From NCBI RefSeq assembly GCF_006874705.1, contig NZ_CP035382.1, positions 186,001 to 250,000 of the forward strand: a DNA stretch of 64,000 nucleotides, given 5' to 3'. The position numbers and the translations under genes are program-made. Within the stretch, counting starts at the first letter, position 1; every line of letters begins with the position of its first letter. The notes beneath the pieces were generated by a model that was not told the origin of the DNA, did not search any database, and saw only the letters and a list, made by a program, of their open reading frames with translations. Below, in pieces: positions 50,881 through 60,610 of this stretch. The stretch is from Leclercia adecarboxylata (GTDB lineage Bacteria; Pseudomonadota; Gammaproteobacteria; Enterobacterales; Enterobacteriaceae).

Positions 50881-51654
50881 CTAATACACCGCCACCTCCC
50901 TGGCCATCTCACGGGAGTACTGCTGGCTGGCGTTGACCAGCATCCGGGTGTAATCGGTTTGCGCCTGCCCCGCCACCAGATCATCTACCGTCAGCGTTTC
51001 AAGGATTTTCCCGTACTGCATCACCGCCACCTTCTGGCACAGATGGGCGATCACGCCCAAATCGTGGGTCACCATCAGGTAGGTGAGCTTCGACTCGCGC
51101 TGCAGTTCCGCCAGCAGGTTTAAAATCTCCGCCTGCACCGAGACATCCAGCGCCGAGGTGGGTTCGTCGAGCAGCAGCACCTGCGGCTCGAGGATCAGCG
51201 CCCGGGCAATCGCCACGCGCTGGCGCTGGCCGCCTGAAAGCTGATGGGGATAGCGATCGCGGAAGGCACGGTTGAGGCCGACTTTATCCAGCAGGGCATA
51301 AATACGGCGATCCCGGTCGTTGATGCCGTGGATTTGCAGCGGCTCTTCCAGAATATCGCCGATGGTATGCCGCGGGTGCAGCGAACCGTAGGGATCCTGA
51401 AACACCATCTGTACCAGCCGACAGCGCTGGGGGCTGATGCGCCGCTCCAGCGGCTGGCCGTTGATCGCCAGCGCCCCGTCCCAGTGGGTGAATAACCCGG
51501 CCAGGCACTTCAGCACCGTGGTTTTGCCCGAGCCCGACTCCCCCACCAGGCCGTAAATCTCCCCCGGCTGGACGTTAATATTGACGTCATACAGAACCTG
51601 GCTGCGTTTCTCGCCTTCGCCGAATGCCAGATTCAGGTTTTTTACCTCGATCAT
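50881..51654 (-). CDS. Peptide-type ABC importer, ATP-binding protein (DppF/OppF-like)
   Basis: 257 residues. Walker A GESGSGKTT (~residues 38-46), Q-loop around VFQDPYGSLHP, signature LSGGQRQRVAIAR, Walker [12 protein letters not shown] and switch His in VTHDLGV. It is the second ATPase of a dipeptide/oligopeptide/nickel-family importer, last gene of a six-gene cluster. It lacks the extra C-terminal Cys motif often seen in OppF-type proteins. The substrate cannot be told from this subunit. Confidence 0.9.
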   Translation of the reverse strand: MIEVKNLNLAFGEGEKRSQVLYDVNINVQPGEIYGLVGESGSGKTTVLKCLAGLFTHWDGALAINGQPLERRISPQRCRLVQMVFQDPYGSLHPRHTIGDILEEPLQIHGINDRDRRIYALLDKVGLNRAFRDRYPHQLSGGQRQRVAIARALILEPQVLLLDEPTSALDVSVQAEILNLLAELQRESKLTYLMVTHDLGVIAHLCQKVAVMQYGKILETLTVDDLVAGQAQTDYTRMLVNASQQYSREMAREVAVY

Positions 51655-51663
51655 CTTCGCTCC

Positions 51664-52536
51664 TTATTCGGTCAGCCAGCTAGCCTGGCGCTGCAACACC
51701 GGCAGCACCGGACGGCGGTGGTTCATCTCCGGCAGGGCATTGATCAGCCCCTGCGTATAGGGATGTTTTGCGTTGTGCAGGTCACAGGCGGCAATCGACT
51801 CCACCACCCGCCCGGCGTACATCACCAGTACCCGGTCGCAGAAGCTGCGCACCAGGTTGATATCGTGACTGATAAAGATCAGCCCCAGCCCGCGGGACTG
51901 GACTAAATCGTCCAGCAATCCCAGCACCTGCAACCGCACCGAGACGTCCAGCGCCGAGGTCGGTTCATCGGCGATCACCAGCTCCGGGTCGGTGATCAGC
52001 ATCATGGCGATCATGATGCGCTGCCCCTGCCCGCCGGAGATCTCATGCGGATAGAGCTGATACACCCGTTTCGGCTGGCGAATACGCACCACATCCAGCA
52101 TCTCCAGCACTTTGGCTTTCGCCTCCGCCTTGCGCCCCGGATGGTGGGTCAGCCAGGCCTCGGCAATCTGATCCCCAACGCAGACCACGGGGTTCAGGGA
52201 GTATTTCGGATCCTGCATGATCATCGAGATGCGCTTGCCGCGAATGCCGCGCATCTGCGCTTCGCTGACGCTGCGCAGATCGACGTCGACGAACTGCATC
52301 CGGGTGGCGGCGATCTGCGCCTTTGCCGGGTGCAGGCGCAGCAGCGCCCGCCCGACGGTGGATTTCCCCGAGCCCGACTCGCCGACAATCGCCAGCTTCT
52401 CGCGCCCGAGCTGAAAGGAGACGCCGCGCACCGCGTTGGTCACCGCGCGTCCGTTGATAAAGTCGACGTGCAGATCGCGCACGTCCAGCAGTGGCGCATC
52501 AGTTGCTGCGAGGATCGAGGATGTCACGTAAGCCAT
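51664..52536 (-). CDS. Peptide-type ABC importer, ATP-binding protein (DppD-like)
   Basis: 290 residues. Walker [13 protein letters not shown] (~54-65), signature [15 protein letters not shown], Walker [13 protein letters not shown], switch His in FISHDINL. Its C-terminus is shorter than typical DppD and has no iron-sulfur cysteine cluster visible. The ATG at 52536 overlaps the upstream permease end by 38 bases; a GTG three codons in is an alternative. Confidence 0.9.
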   Translation of the reverse strand: MAYVTSSILAATDAPLLDVRDLHVDFINGRAVTNAVRGVSFQLGREKLAIVGESGSGKSTVGRALLRLHPAKAQIAATRMQFVDVDLRSVSEAQMRGIRGKRISMIMQDPKYSLNPVVCVGDQIAEAWLTHHPGRKAEAKAKVLEMLDVVRIRQPKRVYQLYPHEISGGQGQRIMIAMMLITDPELVIADEPTSALDVSVRLQVLGLLDDLVQSRGLGLIFISHDINLVRSFCDRVLVMYAGRVVESIAACDLHNAKHPYTQGLINALPEMNHRRPVLPVLQRQASWLTE

Positions 52537-53404
52537 CTCCTAAGAAGTTGAACGCCAGGCTGTTAATCAGAATTGCCAGCCCCGGAATAGTCACTACCCA
52601 CCAGCACTCCATCATGTAGGTTCGCCCGCTGGAGATCATCGCCCCCCACTCCGGCTCCGGCGGCTGTGCGCCGAGACCGAGGAAGCCGAGACCGGCGGCG
52701 GTCAGGATGATCCCCGCCATGTTCATGGTGATACGGATAATCACCGACGGCAGGCACAGCGGCACAATGTGACGCCACAGCACCCGCACCGGGGAGGCCC
52801 CCTGCAGACGCACGGCGGAGATAAAATCGGCCTGGCGCAACGACAGGGTTTCGGCGCGGGCCAGGCGAGCAATCGGCGGCCAGGCGGTGATGGTAATCGC
52901 AATCACCACGTGCTCCAGCCCCGGACCGAGGGCGGCGACAAAGGCCAGCGCCAGCACCAGGCTCGGGAAGGAGATAAAGATATCGGTGACGCGCATCAGC
53001 ACTGCGTCGACCTTGCCGCCAAAGTACCCGGCGGTAACCCCCAGCAGCAGCCCCAGCGGACCGACGGTGACCGACACCAGCAGCACGATATAGAGCGTGA
53101 TGCGCGAGCCGTACACCAGGCGGCTGAAGATATCCCGGCCAAACTCGTCGGTGCCAAACCAGTGCTGCGCGTTCGGCGCCACCAGGGCGTTATTCAGATC
53201 CTGCACCAGCGGGTTGTACGGTGCAATCCAGGGCGCGAAGGCCGCAACAATCAACAGCAGCAGGATGATGCCGCCGCCAATGGCCGTCAGCGGGTTGCGC
53301 GCCATCTGCCCGACAAAGCCGAAGCTGCGACGGGCCATCCGCGCCAGGCGCTGGCGTCCTTCGCTGCGAACGGGCTGCAGCGGTGTATCCAGAGAAACGG
53401 TCAT
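52499..53404 (-). CDS. Peptide-type ABC importer, permease (DppC-like)
   Basis: 301 residues with six membrane segments; the N-terminal cytoplasmic tail and GTDEFGRDIFSRLVYG, then the EAA-type coupling loop AARLARAETLSLRQADFISA-like (PPIARLARAETLSLRQADF). Final [11 protein letters not shown] is the usual C-terminus of DppC/OppC/NikC. It overlaps the DppB-like gene by 4 bases, so translation is coupled. Confidence 0.92.
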   Translation of the reverse strand: MTVSLDTPLQPVRSEGRQRLARMARRSFGFVGQMARNPLTAIGGGIILLLLIVAAFAPWIAPYNPLVQDLNNALVAPNAQHWFGTDEFGRDIFSRLVYGSRITLYIVLLVSVTVGPLGLLLGVTAGYFGGKVDAVLMRVTDIFISFPSLVLALAFVAALGPGLEHVVIAITITAWPPIARLARAETLSLRQADFISAVRLQGASPVRVLWRHIVPLCLPSVIIRITMNMAGIILTAAGLGFLGLGAQPPEPEWGAMISSGRTYMMECWWVVTIPGLAILINSLAFNFLGDGLRDILDPRSN

Positions 53405-54438
53405 GATTTCGTCCTCGGGTCAAAAAGTTGATACAGCATGTCGGAGAGCAGGTTGAGCATCACGAAGATCATCCCCACCAGCAGGACGCAGCCCATCACC
53501 GCGTTCATGTCCCCCAGCAGCAGGCTGCCGGTGAGATAGGAGCCAAAGCCCGGCCAGGAGAAGACGGTTTCAATCAGCACCGCCCCTTCCAGCAGCGAGC
53601 CGTAGGCCAGCGCCACCACGGTGAGCAGCTGCACCAGGATGTTGCGAAACGCGTGGTTCCAGATCACCTGCCGCTCGGTTAAACCTTTCACCCGGGCAGT
53701 GATGATGAACTCCTGCGACAGCTGGGCCAGCATAAAGCTGCGGGTCATGCGGCTGATGTAGGCCAGGGAGTGGAAGCCCAGCAGCGAAGCCGGCAGCACC
53801 AGATGGTTAATGGCGTTCCAGAACACCGCACTATTGCCTGCCAGCAGGGCATCGATGGTCATCAGTCCGGTGCGACGCGGGACCAGGCCATCCAGACCCA
53901 GATCCAGCCGTCCGGCGCCGCCCACCCAGCCGAGCCAGGCGTAGAACAGCAGCAGCCCCATCATCCCGACCCAGAAGATCGGCGTGGAGTAACCGGCGAG
54001 GCTGATGATGCGCACTACATAATCTGAGACGCTGTTACGACGTGCGGCGGCCAGCACCCCCAGCGGAATGCCTAACCCGGCCCCGACAATAATCGCCATC
54101 GTCGCCAGCTCAAGGGTCGCCGGGAAGACGCGCATAATGTCGTCCAGCACCGGTTTGCCGGTCAGCAGGGCATTGCCGAAATCGCCGTGCAGCAGGTTGT
54201 TCAGGTAGATACCGAACTGGGTCAGCAACGATTTATCAAAGCCCAGCTGCTGATAAACCTGCTGATAGGTGCTGTGGTCGGCATCCGGGCCGACAATCGC
54301 CAGCACCGGATCCACCGGCATCACCCGGCCGATAAAGAAGGTCAGCACCAGCAGGCCGAACAGGGTCACCAGCACCTGGGTTAATCGTTTCGAGAAACGC
54401 CGGGTGCGGGAGCCCGGGGCGAGGATCGCAACGCTCAT
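53401..54438 (-). CDS. Peptide-type ABC importer, permease (DppB-like)
   Basis: 345 residues, BPD_transp_1 fold: RLTQVLVTLFGLLVLTFFIG first membrane helix, DPVLAIVGPDAD periplasmic part, EAA loop RSFMLAQLSQEFIITARVKG and a C-terminal NLLSDMLYQLFDPRTK tail typical of DppB. It overlaps the binding protein gene by 4 bases. Confidence 0.92.
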   Translation of the reverse strand: MSVAILAPGSRTRRFSKRLTQVLVTLFGLLVLTFFIGRVMPVDPVLAIVGPDADHSTYQQVYQQLGFDKSLLTQFGIYLNNLLHGDFGNALLTGKPVLDDIMRVFPATLELATMAIIVGAGLGIPLGVLAAARRNSVSDYVVRIISLAGYSTPIFWVGMMGLLLFYAWLGWVGGAGRLDLGLDGLVPRRTGLMTIDALLAGNSAVFWNAINHLVLPASLLGFHSLAYISRMTRSFMLAQLSQEFIITARVKGLTERQVIWNHAFRNILVQLLTVVALAYGSLLEGAVLIETVFSWPGFGSYLTGSLLLGDMNAVMGCVLLVGMIFVMLNLLSDMLYQLFDPRTKS

Positions 54439-56050
54439 TTTTCACCTCCGGTTTTGTACACTTCCCGCAGGAAGGTGGTGGCCGACGGGTGCGACTGGAA
54501 GTTTTTCACTTCGTTGCGCACCACCACCGAGTCGACCATCTGCGACAGCGGGAGCAGGGCCGGGATCAGCTGGTCATAACGCACCTGGATCTGCTGATAG
54601 TCGGCGATCTGTTTCTGCGGATCGCGCTCCAGCAGGGCTTTGTCGATCATCTCGTTCAGCGGCTTGTCGTAAAAACCGGTGCGCCAGCCCTGGAAGTTGG
54701 TCAGCCGGGCCTCGTCGCTGTTGTCCGGGTTGTAGACCAGCGCGCGCAGGCTGGAGTGCGGATGCGGCTCTACCCCACTGCCGCCGCGCCCGACCAGCAT
54801 GTCGAACTTACGCTCGCGCATCGCGCCGTAGATCTGGTTCCCGGTGCCGGTGATGATTTTGGCGTTGATGCCCGCCTGCATCAGAGTGGACTGCACGGCG
54901 ATGGCGATATTAAGGAACGGCTGATCCGCCAGCACCCGCAGGGTGGTGTCGAAGCCGTCCGGGTAGCCCGCTTCCGCCAGCAGCTTTTTGGCGCGGGGGA
55001 TGTCGAGCTTGTAACCGGGGTCCGGCAGGGTCGACGGCATCCCCGCCTTGATAGGCCGCTGGTGCAGCACGCCGTAGCCCGGCATCAGCGCCTTGTTGAT
55101 GCCCTGATAGTCAATCAGGTAGCGCACCGCTTCGCGCACTTTCGGGTTGGCGAAGTGCGCCTCCTTCATGCTCATCGCCACGTAGTAGACCGTACCCTTC
55201 TGCACGGCTTCTACCGTCAGCTGCGGATCCTTACGCAGGGCGTTGATGTCGGCCACCGCCATATTGCTGGCGATATCCAGATCGCCCTTCTCCACCATCA
55301 GGCGCAGGGTTTGCGACTCCTGGAAATGGCGCAGGACCACGCGGTTCATCTTCGGCGCTTCGCGCCAGTATTTCGGGTTACGCTGCATGCGCAGCACGTC
55401 TTTTGCCTGCCAGGTCTCCAGCATAAACGGGCCAGAACCGGCTTCGTTGGTGGTCAGCCAGCGGTTGCCCCAGTCGCTGTTGACCTCGTGGCTGAGCACC
55501 GTTTTGCGATCCAGCACGCCGAGGTTGCCCAGCGCGCCGAGGGAGTAGATCACCAGCTGCGGATCGTTGGCCTTCGGCAGGGTGAGCTGCAGGTGTAGTC
55601 ATCGAGGGCTTTAATCTGCTGGTCGATGTTCTTTTTAGAAAACCCATAAGATTTCCACACCGAGGCCTGGGCGAGGTTCAGGTGCAGCAGGCGGCGCATC
55701 GACCACACCACGTCCTCGGCGGTGAGCGGATTGCCGGAGTGGAAGGTCACGTTGTCGCGCAGGTGGAAGGTCAGGGTTTTGCCGTCCGGGGAAATGTCCC
55801 AGGTCTTCGCCAGCGCCGGTTTGACGTTGGTGAGAGTATTAGGATCCAGTTCCACCAGCGAATCGTAGAGATTGACCACAATGCCGACCACTTCGTTACC
55901 GGTCATCGCGGCCGGATCGAGGGTCAGCAGGTTGTTCATATTCATACCGATGATGAGCTGATCGGGCGGCGTTTTCGCGTACGCCGCACCGCTCCCCATC
56001 ATCAGCGAGAGCGCGAGTAAGCACGCTCCAGCCAGAGAGGTTCGTTTCAT
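54435..56050 (-). pseudogene. Periplasmic peptide-type substrate-binding protein, frameshifted
   Basis: SBP_bac_5-family binding protein, about 535 residues if restored. The signal peptide (MKRTSLAGACLLALSLMMGS to AAYA) and the N-terminal ~155 residues are in one frame, ending in a stop after IKALDDYTCSSPC; the rest continues in another frame from about 55553. Adding one C after 55592 on the coding strand (ACC CTG instead of ACC TG) restores DDYTLQLTLPKANDPQLVIY, so this is a single-base deletion in a C-run. It is either a true lesion or a sequencing error. The C-terminal part keeps LLPLSQMVDSVVVRN. Confidence 0.85.
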
Positions 56051-56083
56051 GTATATATCGCCTGTAGGGTACGTTTTTATCTG

Positions 56084-57238
56084 TCAGTCGTGGCTGACGG
56101 TATTGGCTTCGATATACGCAAAATTAATGTCTTCGCCGAGTCCCGGGCGCGTCGGCAGGCTGACCATGCCCTCGTCATCCATCGGGTCGATCAGGCTGTG
56201 CAGATAGGCCGCTGGTTCGTCGTAATCGAGGAACGGGTGCAGCAGGCCGCGCTCGTACCAGCGGCAGTTCTTGATGGCGCCAATCACCGCCAGGCTCGCC
56301 GCGCCGTTGCCGTGCACTTCGCAGTCCATGCCGAACGACTCCGCGAGGTTCGCTACTTTCAGGGTCGGCGAGATACCGCCGACGCCGTTCGATCCGGCGC
56401 GCAGGATGTCGCAGGCCCCGGCTTTGATCCAGTCGGCGCGGCTGTGGTGCTTACCGCCCAGGCTTTCCGGCCCGATAATCGGAATGGAGAGGTTTTCCGC
56501 CAGCCAGGCGTAGGAGGACATGCTCTCCTCTTCCATCGGCTCTTCGAACCACGCGAAGTTAAGCTTCTCCAGCTCCTTGCCGATGTACAGCGCCTCGGTG
56601 CGGCTGTACCAGTGGTAGCCGTCGATCATCAGGTCAATGTCCGGGCCGACCGCTTCACGCACTGCGGCGCAGGCTTTGACGTCCATCTTCGGGTTAGGGG
56701 CGAAGGAGACCGGCGGCATCCAGGTGTGCAGCTTGATCGCCTTATAGCCGCGGGCCACCAGCGTCTCGGCGAAGCTGGCGTACTCTTCCGGCGTCGAGAG
56801 GCCACCGGGCAGGTCATCCCCGCACATGGTGCTGCCGTAGGCCGGGACTTTGTCGCGGTAGCCGCCGAGCAGTTTCCACACCGGCATATTGAGCTTACGG
56901 CCAATCAGATCCCACAGCGCCTGCTCAACAAAACCCAGCGCGCGTTCGGTCAGCTGGTGGGCGCTGCCGCGCTGCCAGTGGGCCAGCTCCTGCCAGATCT
57001 TCTCGCGATTAAACGCGTCCTGGCCGACCATCACTTTACGAAAGAAGGTGTTGACCACAAAAGGGCGCACCACTTCCGGCGGTGCAAATGAATACCCTTT
57101 GGTGCCATCGTCTGCGGTAATGGTCAGCATCGCCATTTTTGCCAGACCTTCCGGTCCCGGGTGGGAGTGTCCGGCGGTGTCGGAGACCCGGCGCGTGGGA
57201 TACTGAAAGACGGTGACGTTTACAGATTCGATTTTCAT
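56084..57238 (-). CDS. Enolase-superfamily enzyme (mandelate racemase subgroup)
   Basis: 384 residues. N-terminal capping domain and C-terminal barrel with metal ligands Asp206 (LMIDGYHWYS), Glu232 or 233 (WFEEP) and Glu258 (IGPES). The His-Asp dyad of the mandelate racemase subgroup is visible: His309 in CEVHGNG and Asp277 in CDILRAG. The usual KxK at the end of the second barrel strand is K169-L-H171 (AIKLHTW), so one Lys is replaced. This suits a sugar-acid dehydratase or epimerase rather than a muconate lactonising enzyme. It is the first gene of the ABC importer cluster; the substrate is unknown. Confidence 0.8.
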   Translation of the reverse strand: MKIESVNVTVFQYPTRRVSDTAGHSHPGPEGLAKMAMLTITADDGTKGYSFAPPEVVRPFVVNTFFRKVMVGQDAFNREKIWQELAHWQRGSAHQLTERALGFVEQALWDLIGRKLNMPVWKLLGGYRDKVPAYGSTMCGDDLPGGLSTPEEYASFAETLVARGYKAIKLHTWMPPVSFAPNPKMDVKACAAVREAVGPDIDLMIDGYHWYSRTEALYIGKELEKLNFAWFEEPMEEESMSSYAWLAENLSIPIIGPESLGGKHHSRADWIKAGACDILRAGSNGVGGISPTLKVANLAESFGMDCEVHGNGAASLAVIGAIKNCRWYERGLLHPFLDYDEPAAYLHSLIDPMDDEGMVSLPTRPGLGEDINFAYIEANTVSHD

Positions 57239-57568
57239 TTTCAGTCCTTAAAACAACGTAGGTTCAGCATGTTCTGTCATTTTGAAAAGCTGTTTCGAAA
57301 CTAACTGTAAGCGCAAAATTCATCCACTGCCTTAGACAAATTCCGCTAAGCGCTGACCATTTCTTGTGCATCTGCACGGGGGGAAGTGACACTTTTCACA
57401 AAAGACCAGGGAAGTGTGAAGTGGATCGGGAGGGATCTTTGAATGAAGTTTTTAGGCCGGGTAAGACGCAGTCGCCACCCGGCTTTTTTACCGCACCGCA
57501 CCAGATGCGGCAATGCCCGGCGGCGCTACGCTTGCCGGGCCTACGTATTGTGCATGCTGCGAGTACGG
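57239..57568. other. Intergenic region between fbaB and the enolase-superfamily gene
   Basis: 330 bases without a gene: promoter-like AT-rich sequence near 57280-57360 for the importer operon, then a REP pair (57453-57544). No clear operator or structured RNA was recognised. Confidence 0.5.
57453..57544. repeat. REP pair (BIME) downstream of fbaB
   Basis: Units TAGGCCGGGTAAGACGCAGT onward (57453-57483, followed by a run of 7 Ts) and TGCCCGGCGGCGCTACGCTT onward (57514-57544), inverted. Same family as the other BIMEs of the window; here just beyond the fbaB stop, on the minus strand. Confidence 0.8.
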
Positions 57569-58621
57569 TTACGCGATCGTAACTTTCTTATCCAGATAAA
57601 CATCCTGCACGGCGTTAATCAGCTTCACGCCGTCGGCCATCGACTTTTTAAACGCCTTGCGACCAAGGATCAGCCCCATGCCGCCCGCGCGTTTATTGAT
57701 CACCGCCGTGCGCACCGCATCGGTGAGATCGGTTTCGCCGCCTGCTGCACCGCCGGAGTTGATCAACCCGGCGCGGCCCATATAGCAGTTCGCCAGCTGG
57801 TAGCGCACCAGGTCGATGGGGTTATCGCTGGTCAGTTTGCTGTATACCCGATCGTCGGTATAACCAAATTTGACCGCCTCGTAGCCGCCGTTGTTTTCGG
57901 CCATTTTCTGCTTGACGATATCCGCTCCGATGGTGGCCGCCAGATGGTTGGCCTGACCGGTGAGATCGGCGGAAACGTGGTAATCGGTGCCGTCTTTGTT
58001 GAAGGCCGGGTTACGCAGGTACGCCCACAGCACGGTCACCAGGCCCAGCTCATGGGCACGCTCGAAGGCGGCGGAGATCTCCTCTATCTGACGGCGCGAC
58101 TGCTCAGAGCCGAAATAGATGGTGGCCCCTACCGCGACCGCGCCGAGATTGAAGGCCTGCTCAACGCTGGCGTACAGGGTCTGGTCATATTCGGTGGGAT
58201 AGCTCAGGGTTTCGTTGTGGTTAAGCTTAACCAGGAACGGAATACGGTGCGCGTAACGGCGGGAGACCGACGCCAGCACGCCGTAGGTGGACGCCACGCA
58301 GTTACAACCCGCCTCAATCGCCAGTTCCACGATATTCTTCGGATCAAAATAGAGTGGGTTGGCGGCAAAGGAGGCACCCGCCGAGTGCTCCACACCCTGG
58401 TCCACCGGCAGGATCGACAGATAGCCGGTCCCGCCCAGACGCCCGGTGTTATACAGCGTCTGCATATTTCGCAGCACCGCCGGCGGACGGTTGTTGTCCA
58501 CCATCACGCGGTCGACGTAGTCGTGGCCAGGCAGGTAGAGATGGTCGGCTGGAATGGTCATACAACGATGCTGTAACAGGCTGTCGGCGTCTTTGCCAAG
58601 CAATTGCGTAATATCAGTCAT
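57569..58621 (-). CDS. fbaB: Fructose-bisphosphate aldolase class I FbaB
   Basis: 350 residues from the ATG at 58621, preceded by GGAGGAAAACC; an upstream in-frame ATG would add 18 residues not in the family. DhnA-type archaeal/bacterial class I aldolase: [16 protein letters not shown], the Schiff-base Lys region ([14 protein letters not shown] and [11 protein letters not shown]) and [11 protein letters not shown]. It cleaves fructose-1,6-bisphosphate during growth on gluconeogenic carbon sources. It is not in an operon with thiD. Confidence 0.95.
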   Translation of the reverse strand: MTDITQLLGKDADSLLQHRCMTIPADHLYLPGHDYVDRVMVDNNRPPAVLRNMQTLYNTGRLGGTGYLSILPVDQGVEHSAGASFAANPLYFDPKNIVELAIEAGCNCVASTYGVLASVSRRYAHRIPFLVKLNHNETLSYPTEYDQTLYASVEQAFNLGAVAVGATIYFGSEQSRRQIEEISAAFERAHELGLVTVLWAYLRNPAFNKDGTDYHVSADLTGQANHLAATIGADIVKQKMAENNGGYEAVKFGYTDDRVYSKLTSDNPIDLVRYQLANCYMGRAGLINSGGAAGGETDLTDAVRTAVINKRAGGMGLILGRKAFKKSMADGVKLINAVQDVYLDKKVTIA

Positions 58622-58639
58622 GGTTTTCCTCCCGTCAGT

Positions 58640-58700
58640 GCCGACAAAGCGTCGGCGTGTTTTATCCAGGCTCACAGGATTGTAAGCCCCCTAAGCCTGG
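58640..58700. other. Two hairpins between thiD and fbaB
   Basis: GCCGAC/GTCGGC (58640-58645 and 58651-58656) and CCAGGCT/AGCCTGG (58666-58672 and 58694-58700). The second could end thiMD transcription; the first sits just upstream of the fbaB ribosome site on the minus strand. Neither has a clean T-run. Confidence 0.4.
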
Positions 58701-58727
58701 TCTGCGGGTCGTCAAATTGCCAGCCGT

Positions 58728-59528
58728 CTACCACCATGCATGAAAATGATGTACCGGGCCAATGCCCTGCCCCACTTCCAGCGTGTCCGCCTGCGCAAGT
58801 GCGCAGGAGAGCCAGGCTTTGGCCTCGCGGACGGTATCCGCCCAGCTATCGTGCCGCGGACGCAGCGCGGCCAGCGCGGCCGACAGGGTGCAGCCGGTGC
58901 CGTGGGTGTTTTTGGTATTCACCCGAGGAGCCGTAAAGCGCGTGGCCCCGTCGCGGGTAAACAGCCAGTCGGGGCTCTCGGGATCGTCCAGATGTCCGCC
59001 CTTCATCAGCACCGCCTCGCACCCCATCGCCAGCAATGCATAACCCTGCGCTTTCATCTCCTGTTCGTTACGGGCATGGGGGGCATCCAGCAACGCCGCC
59101 GCTTCGGGCAGGTTGGGGGTGATGAGCGCCACCTGCGGCAGCAGCTTTTTACGCAGCGTGTCGACAGCGGCGTGTGACAGCAGCGGGTCGCCGCTTTTCG
59201 CCAGCATTACCGTATCCAGCACCACGTTTTTCACCTGATGACGCAGGAGCTGCTCCGCCACCGCCTCGACGATATCGGTTTCGGCCAGCATGCCGATCTT
59301 AGTGGTGTCGATGCGTACATCGCTGAACACCGACTCCAGCTGCGCCGCCACGAAATCAGGTTCGATGCGGTAGACCGACTGCACCCCGCGGGTGTTCTGC
59401 GCCACCAGGGCGGTGATCACCGAGCAACCGTACGCACCGAGCGCGGAGAAGGTCTTCAGGTCGGCCTGGATCCCGGCCCCGCCGCTGGGGTCGGTGCCTG
59501 CGATGGTAAGCGCGTTAATCCGTTTCAT
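58728..59528 (-). CDS. thiD: Hydroxymethylpyrimidine (phosphate) kinase ThiD
   Basis: 266 residues, as in E. coli, from the ATG at 59528, whose ATGA overlaps the thiM stop. Ribokinase-like fold: [20 protein letters not shown] at the N-terminus, the ATP-site [11 protein letters not shown] and the C-terminal [15 protein letters not shown] with the catalytic Asp-equivalent Cys region. It makes HMP-diphosphate for thiamine synthesis and salvage. Confidence 0.96.
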   Translation of the reverse strand: MKRINALTIAGTDPSGGAGIQADLKTFSALGAYGCSVITALVAQNTRGVQSVYRIEPDFVAAQLESVFSDVRIDTTKIGMLAETDIVEAVAEQLLRHQVKNVVLDTVMLAKSGDPLLSHAAVDTLRKKLLPQVALITPNLPEAAALLDAPHARNEQEMKAQGYALLAMGCEAVLMKGGHLDDPESPDWLFTRDGATRFTAPRVNTKNTHGTGCTLSAALAALRPRHDSWADTVREAKAWLSCALAQADTLEVGQGIGPVHHFHAWW

Positions 59529-60295
59529 CGTTGCGCCCCCAGTTCCCACAGTGCATCCAGAAACGCCGGGGCAAAACTGCCCGGGCCGCGACTAAGCGCC
59601 GCCGCCAGCGTGCCGGCCCGCTTCATCCAGCCGCAGGCCGCGGCGATGTTATCCAGCCGGTCCCCGGGCAGCGAGCAGCTGGCCGCCACTACCGCCGACA
59701 GGGCGCAGCCGGTGCCCACTACCCGGGTCATCAGCGGATCGCCGCCGGTAATTGTCTGGGTACGCAGTCCGTCAGTAACGTAATCCACCTCCCCGGTCAC
59801 CACCACAATGGCATTGGTCTGCCGCGCCAGCGCCTGGGCTGCCGGCAGGGCGCTGGCCGCCGTGTCGGTGGTGTCCACTCCGCGCCCGCCTGCGCTCATC
59901 CCGGCGAGGGCAAGGATTTCAGAGGCGTTGCCGCGAATGGCCGCCGGTTTCAGGGCGAGGATTTGCTGGCAAAAACGGGTCCGGTACGCCAGGGCGCCCA
60001 CGGCCACCGGATCGAGGGTCCAGGGTTTACCCGCCGCCACCGCGCTTTCAATCGCCCGGCGCATCGCCTGAGCGCGCGAGGAGGTCAGGGTCCCGACGTT
60101 AATCAGCAGCGCATCGGCAATAGCGGAGAACTGTTCGGCCTCTTCGGCTTCAATCACCATCGCCGGAGAGGCCCCGAGGGCCAGCAGTACGTTAGCGGTA
60201 AAGGTCTGCACCACGTCGTTGGTCATGCAGTGGGTCAGCGGGGAACGGGTTCGGAAGTGGTGTAAGGCGTGTAAATTAAGCAGGTCAGGCTGCAT
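59525..60295 (-). CDS. thiM: Hydroxyethylthiazole kinase ThiM
   Basis: 256 residues (E. coli 262). Ribokinase-like: [20 protein letters not shown] at the N-terminus, [28 protein letters not shown] and [16 protein letters not shown] with the catalytic Cys region. It phosphorylates the thiazole moiety for salvage. The AGGAG ribosome site lies in the riboswitch expression platform; a TPP aptamer precedes it. Confidence 0.95.
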   Translation of the reverse strand: MQPDLLNLHALHHFRTRSPLTHCMTNDVVQTFTANVLLALGASPAMVIEAEEAEQFSAIADALLINVGTLTSSRAQAMRRAIESAVAAGKPWTLDPVAVGALAYRTRFCQQILALKPAAIRGNASEILALAGMSAGGRGVDTTDTAASALPAAQALARQTNAIVVVTGEVDYVTDGLRTQTITGGDPLMTRVVGTGCALSAVVAASCSLPGDRLDNIAAACGWMKRAGTLAAALSRGPGSFAPAFLDALWELGAQR

Positions 60296-60341
60296 GGTAT
60301 CGCTCCTGCCTTGCGCGAAGAAGCGATTGCCCGGAGGGCAT

Positions 60342-60422
60342 CTGACTTCCCTACGCTGGCATTATCCAGATCAGGTGGTACGGGTATTTCTCAGCCTTCA
60401 CAAAGAAGGGCACCCCGAGTCA
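60342..60422 (-). promoter_or_regulatory. TPP riboswitch controlling thiMD
   Basis: On the minus strand: GACTCGGGGTGCCC, CTGAGAAATACCCGTA, CACCTGATCTGGATAATGCC and AGCGTAGGGAAGTC, the conserved THI-box core. In the E. coli thiM riboswitch TPP binding hides the ribosome site; the sequence between the aptamer and the AGGAG (60303-60307) is compatible with that. Confidence 0.97.
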
Positions 60423-60610
60423 AATAAATCAAAATCAAAAGCTTGCGATTAATGCTCCTCATTAATCCCTGATCAGGATAGTAATGCCAGCGGGAAGTCT
60501 TGTAAACGGCAAAAGCGGCCCTTTTGGTCTATGTGTGACAGGTTGAGTGACACAATGTGTGCCATGTAGAATGCTCTTAAGTTATCAACTACCGCATAAA
60601 AAAAGAGGTC
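60423..60610 (+). promoter_or_regulatory. Junction region with a candidate promoter for the plus-strand phage-side gene
   Basis: TTGAGT (60543-60548), 18 bases, TAGAAT (60567-60572), then an ATG with an AGAGGT site at 60604-60609. GC falls sharply here compared with the thi genes, so the boundary between core genome and phage-like island is close. No integrase, tRNA or att repeat can be identified in this window. Confidence 0.5.

Noticed and set aside
56090..58576. Two long plus-strand frames opposite the enolase gene and fbaB
   Set aside because: Shadows of well-recognised minus-strand genes.
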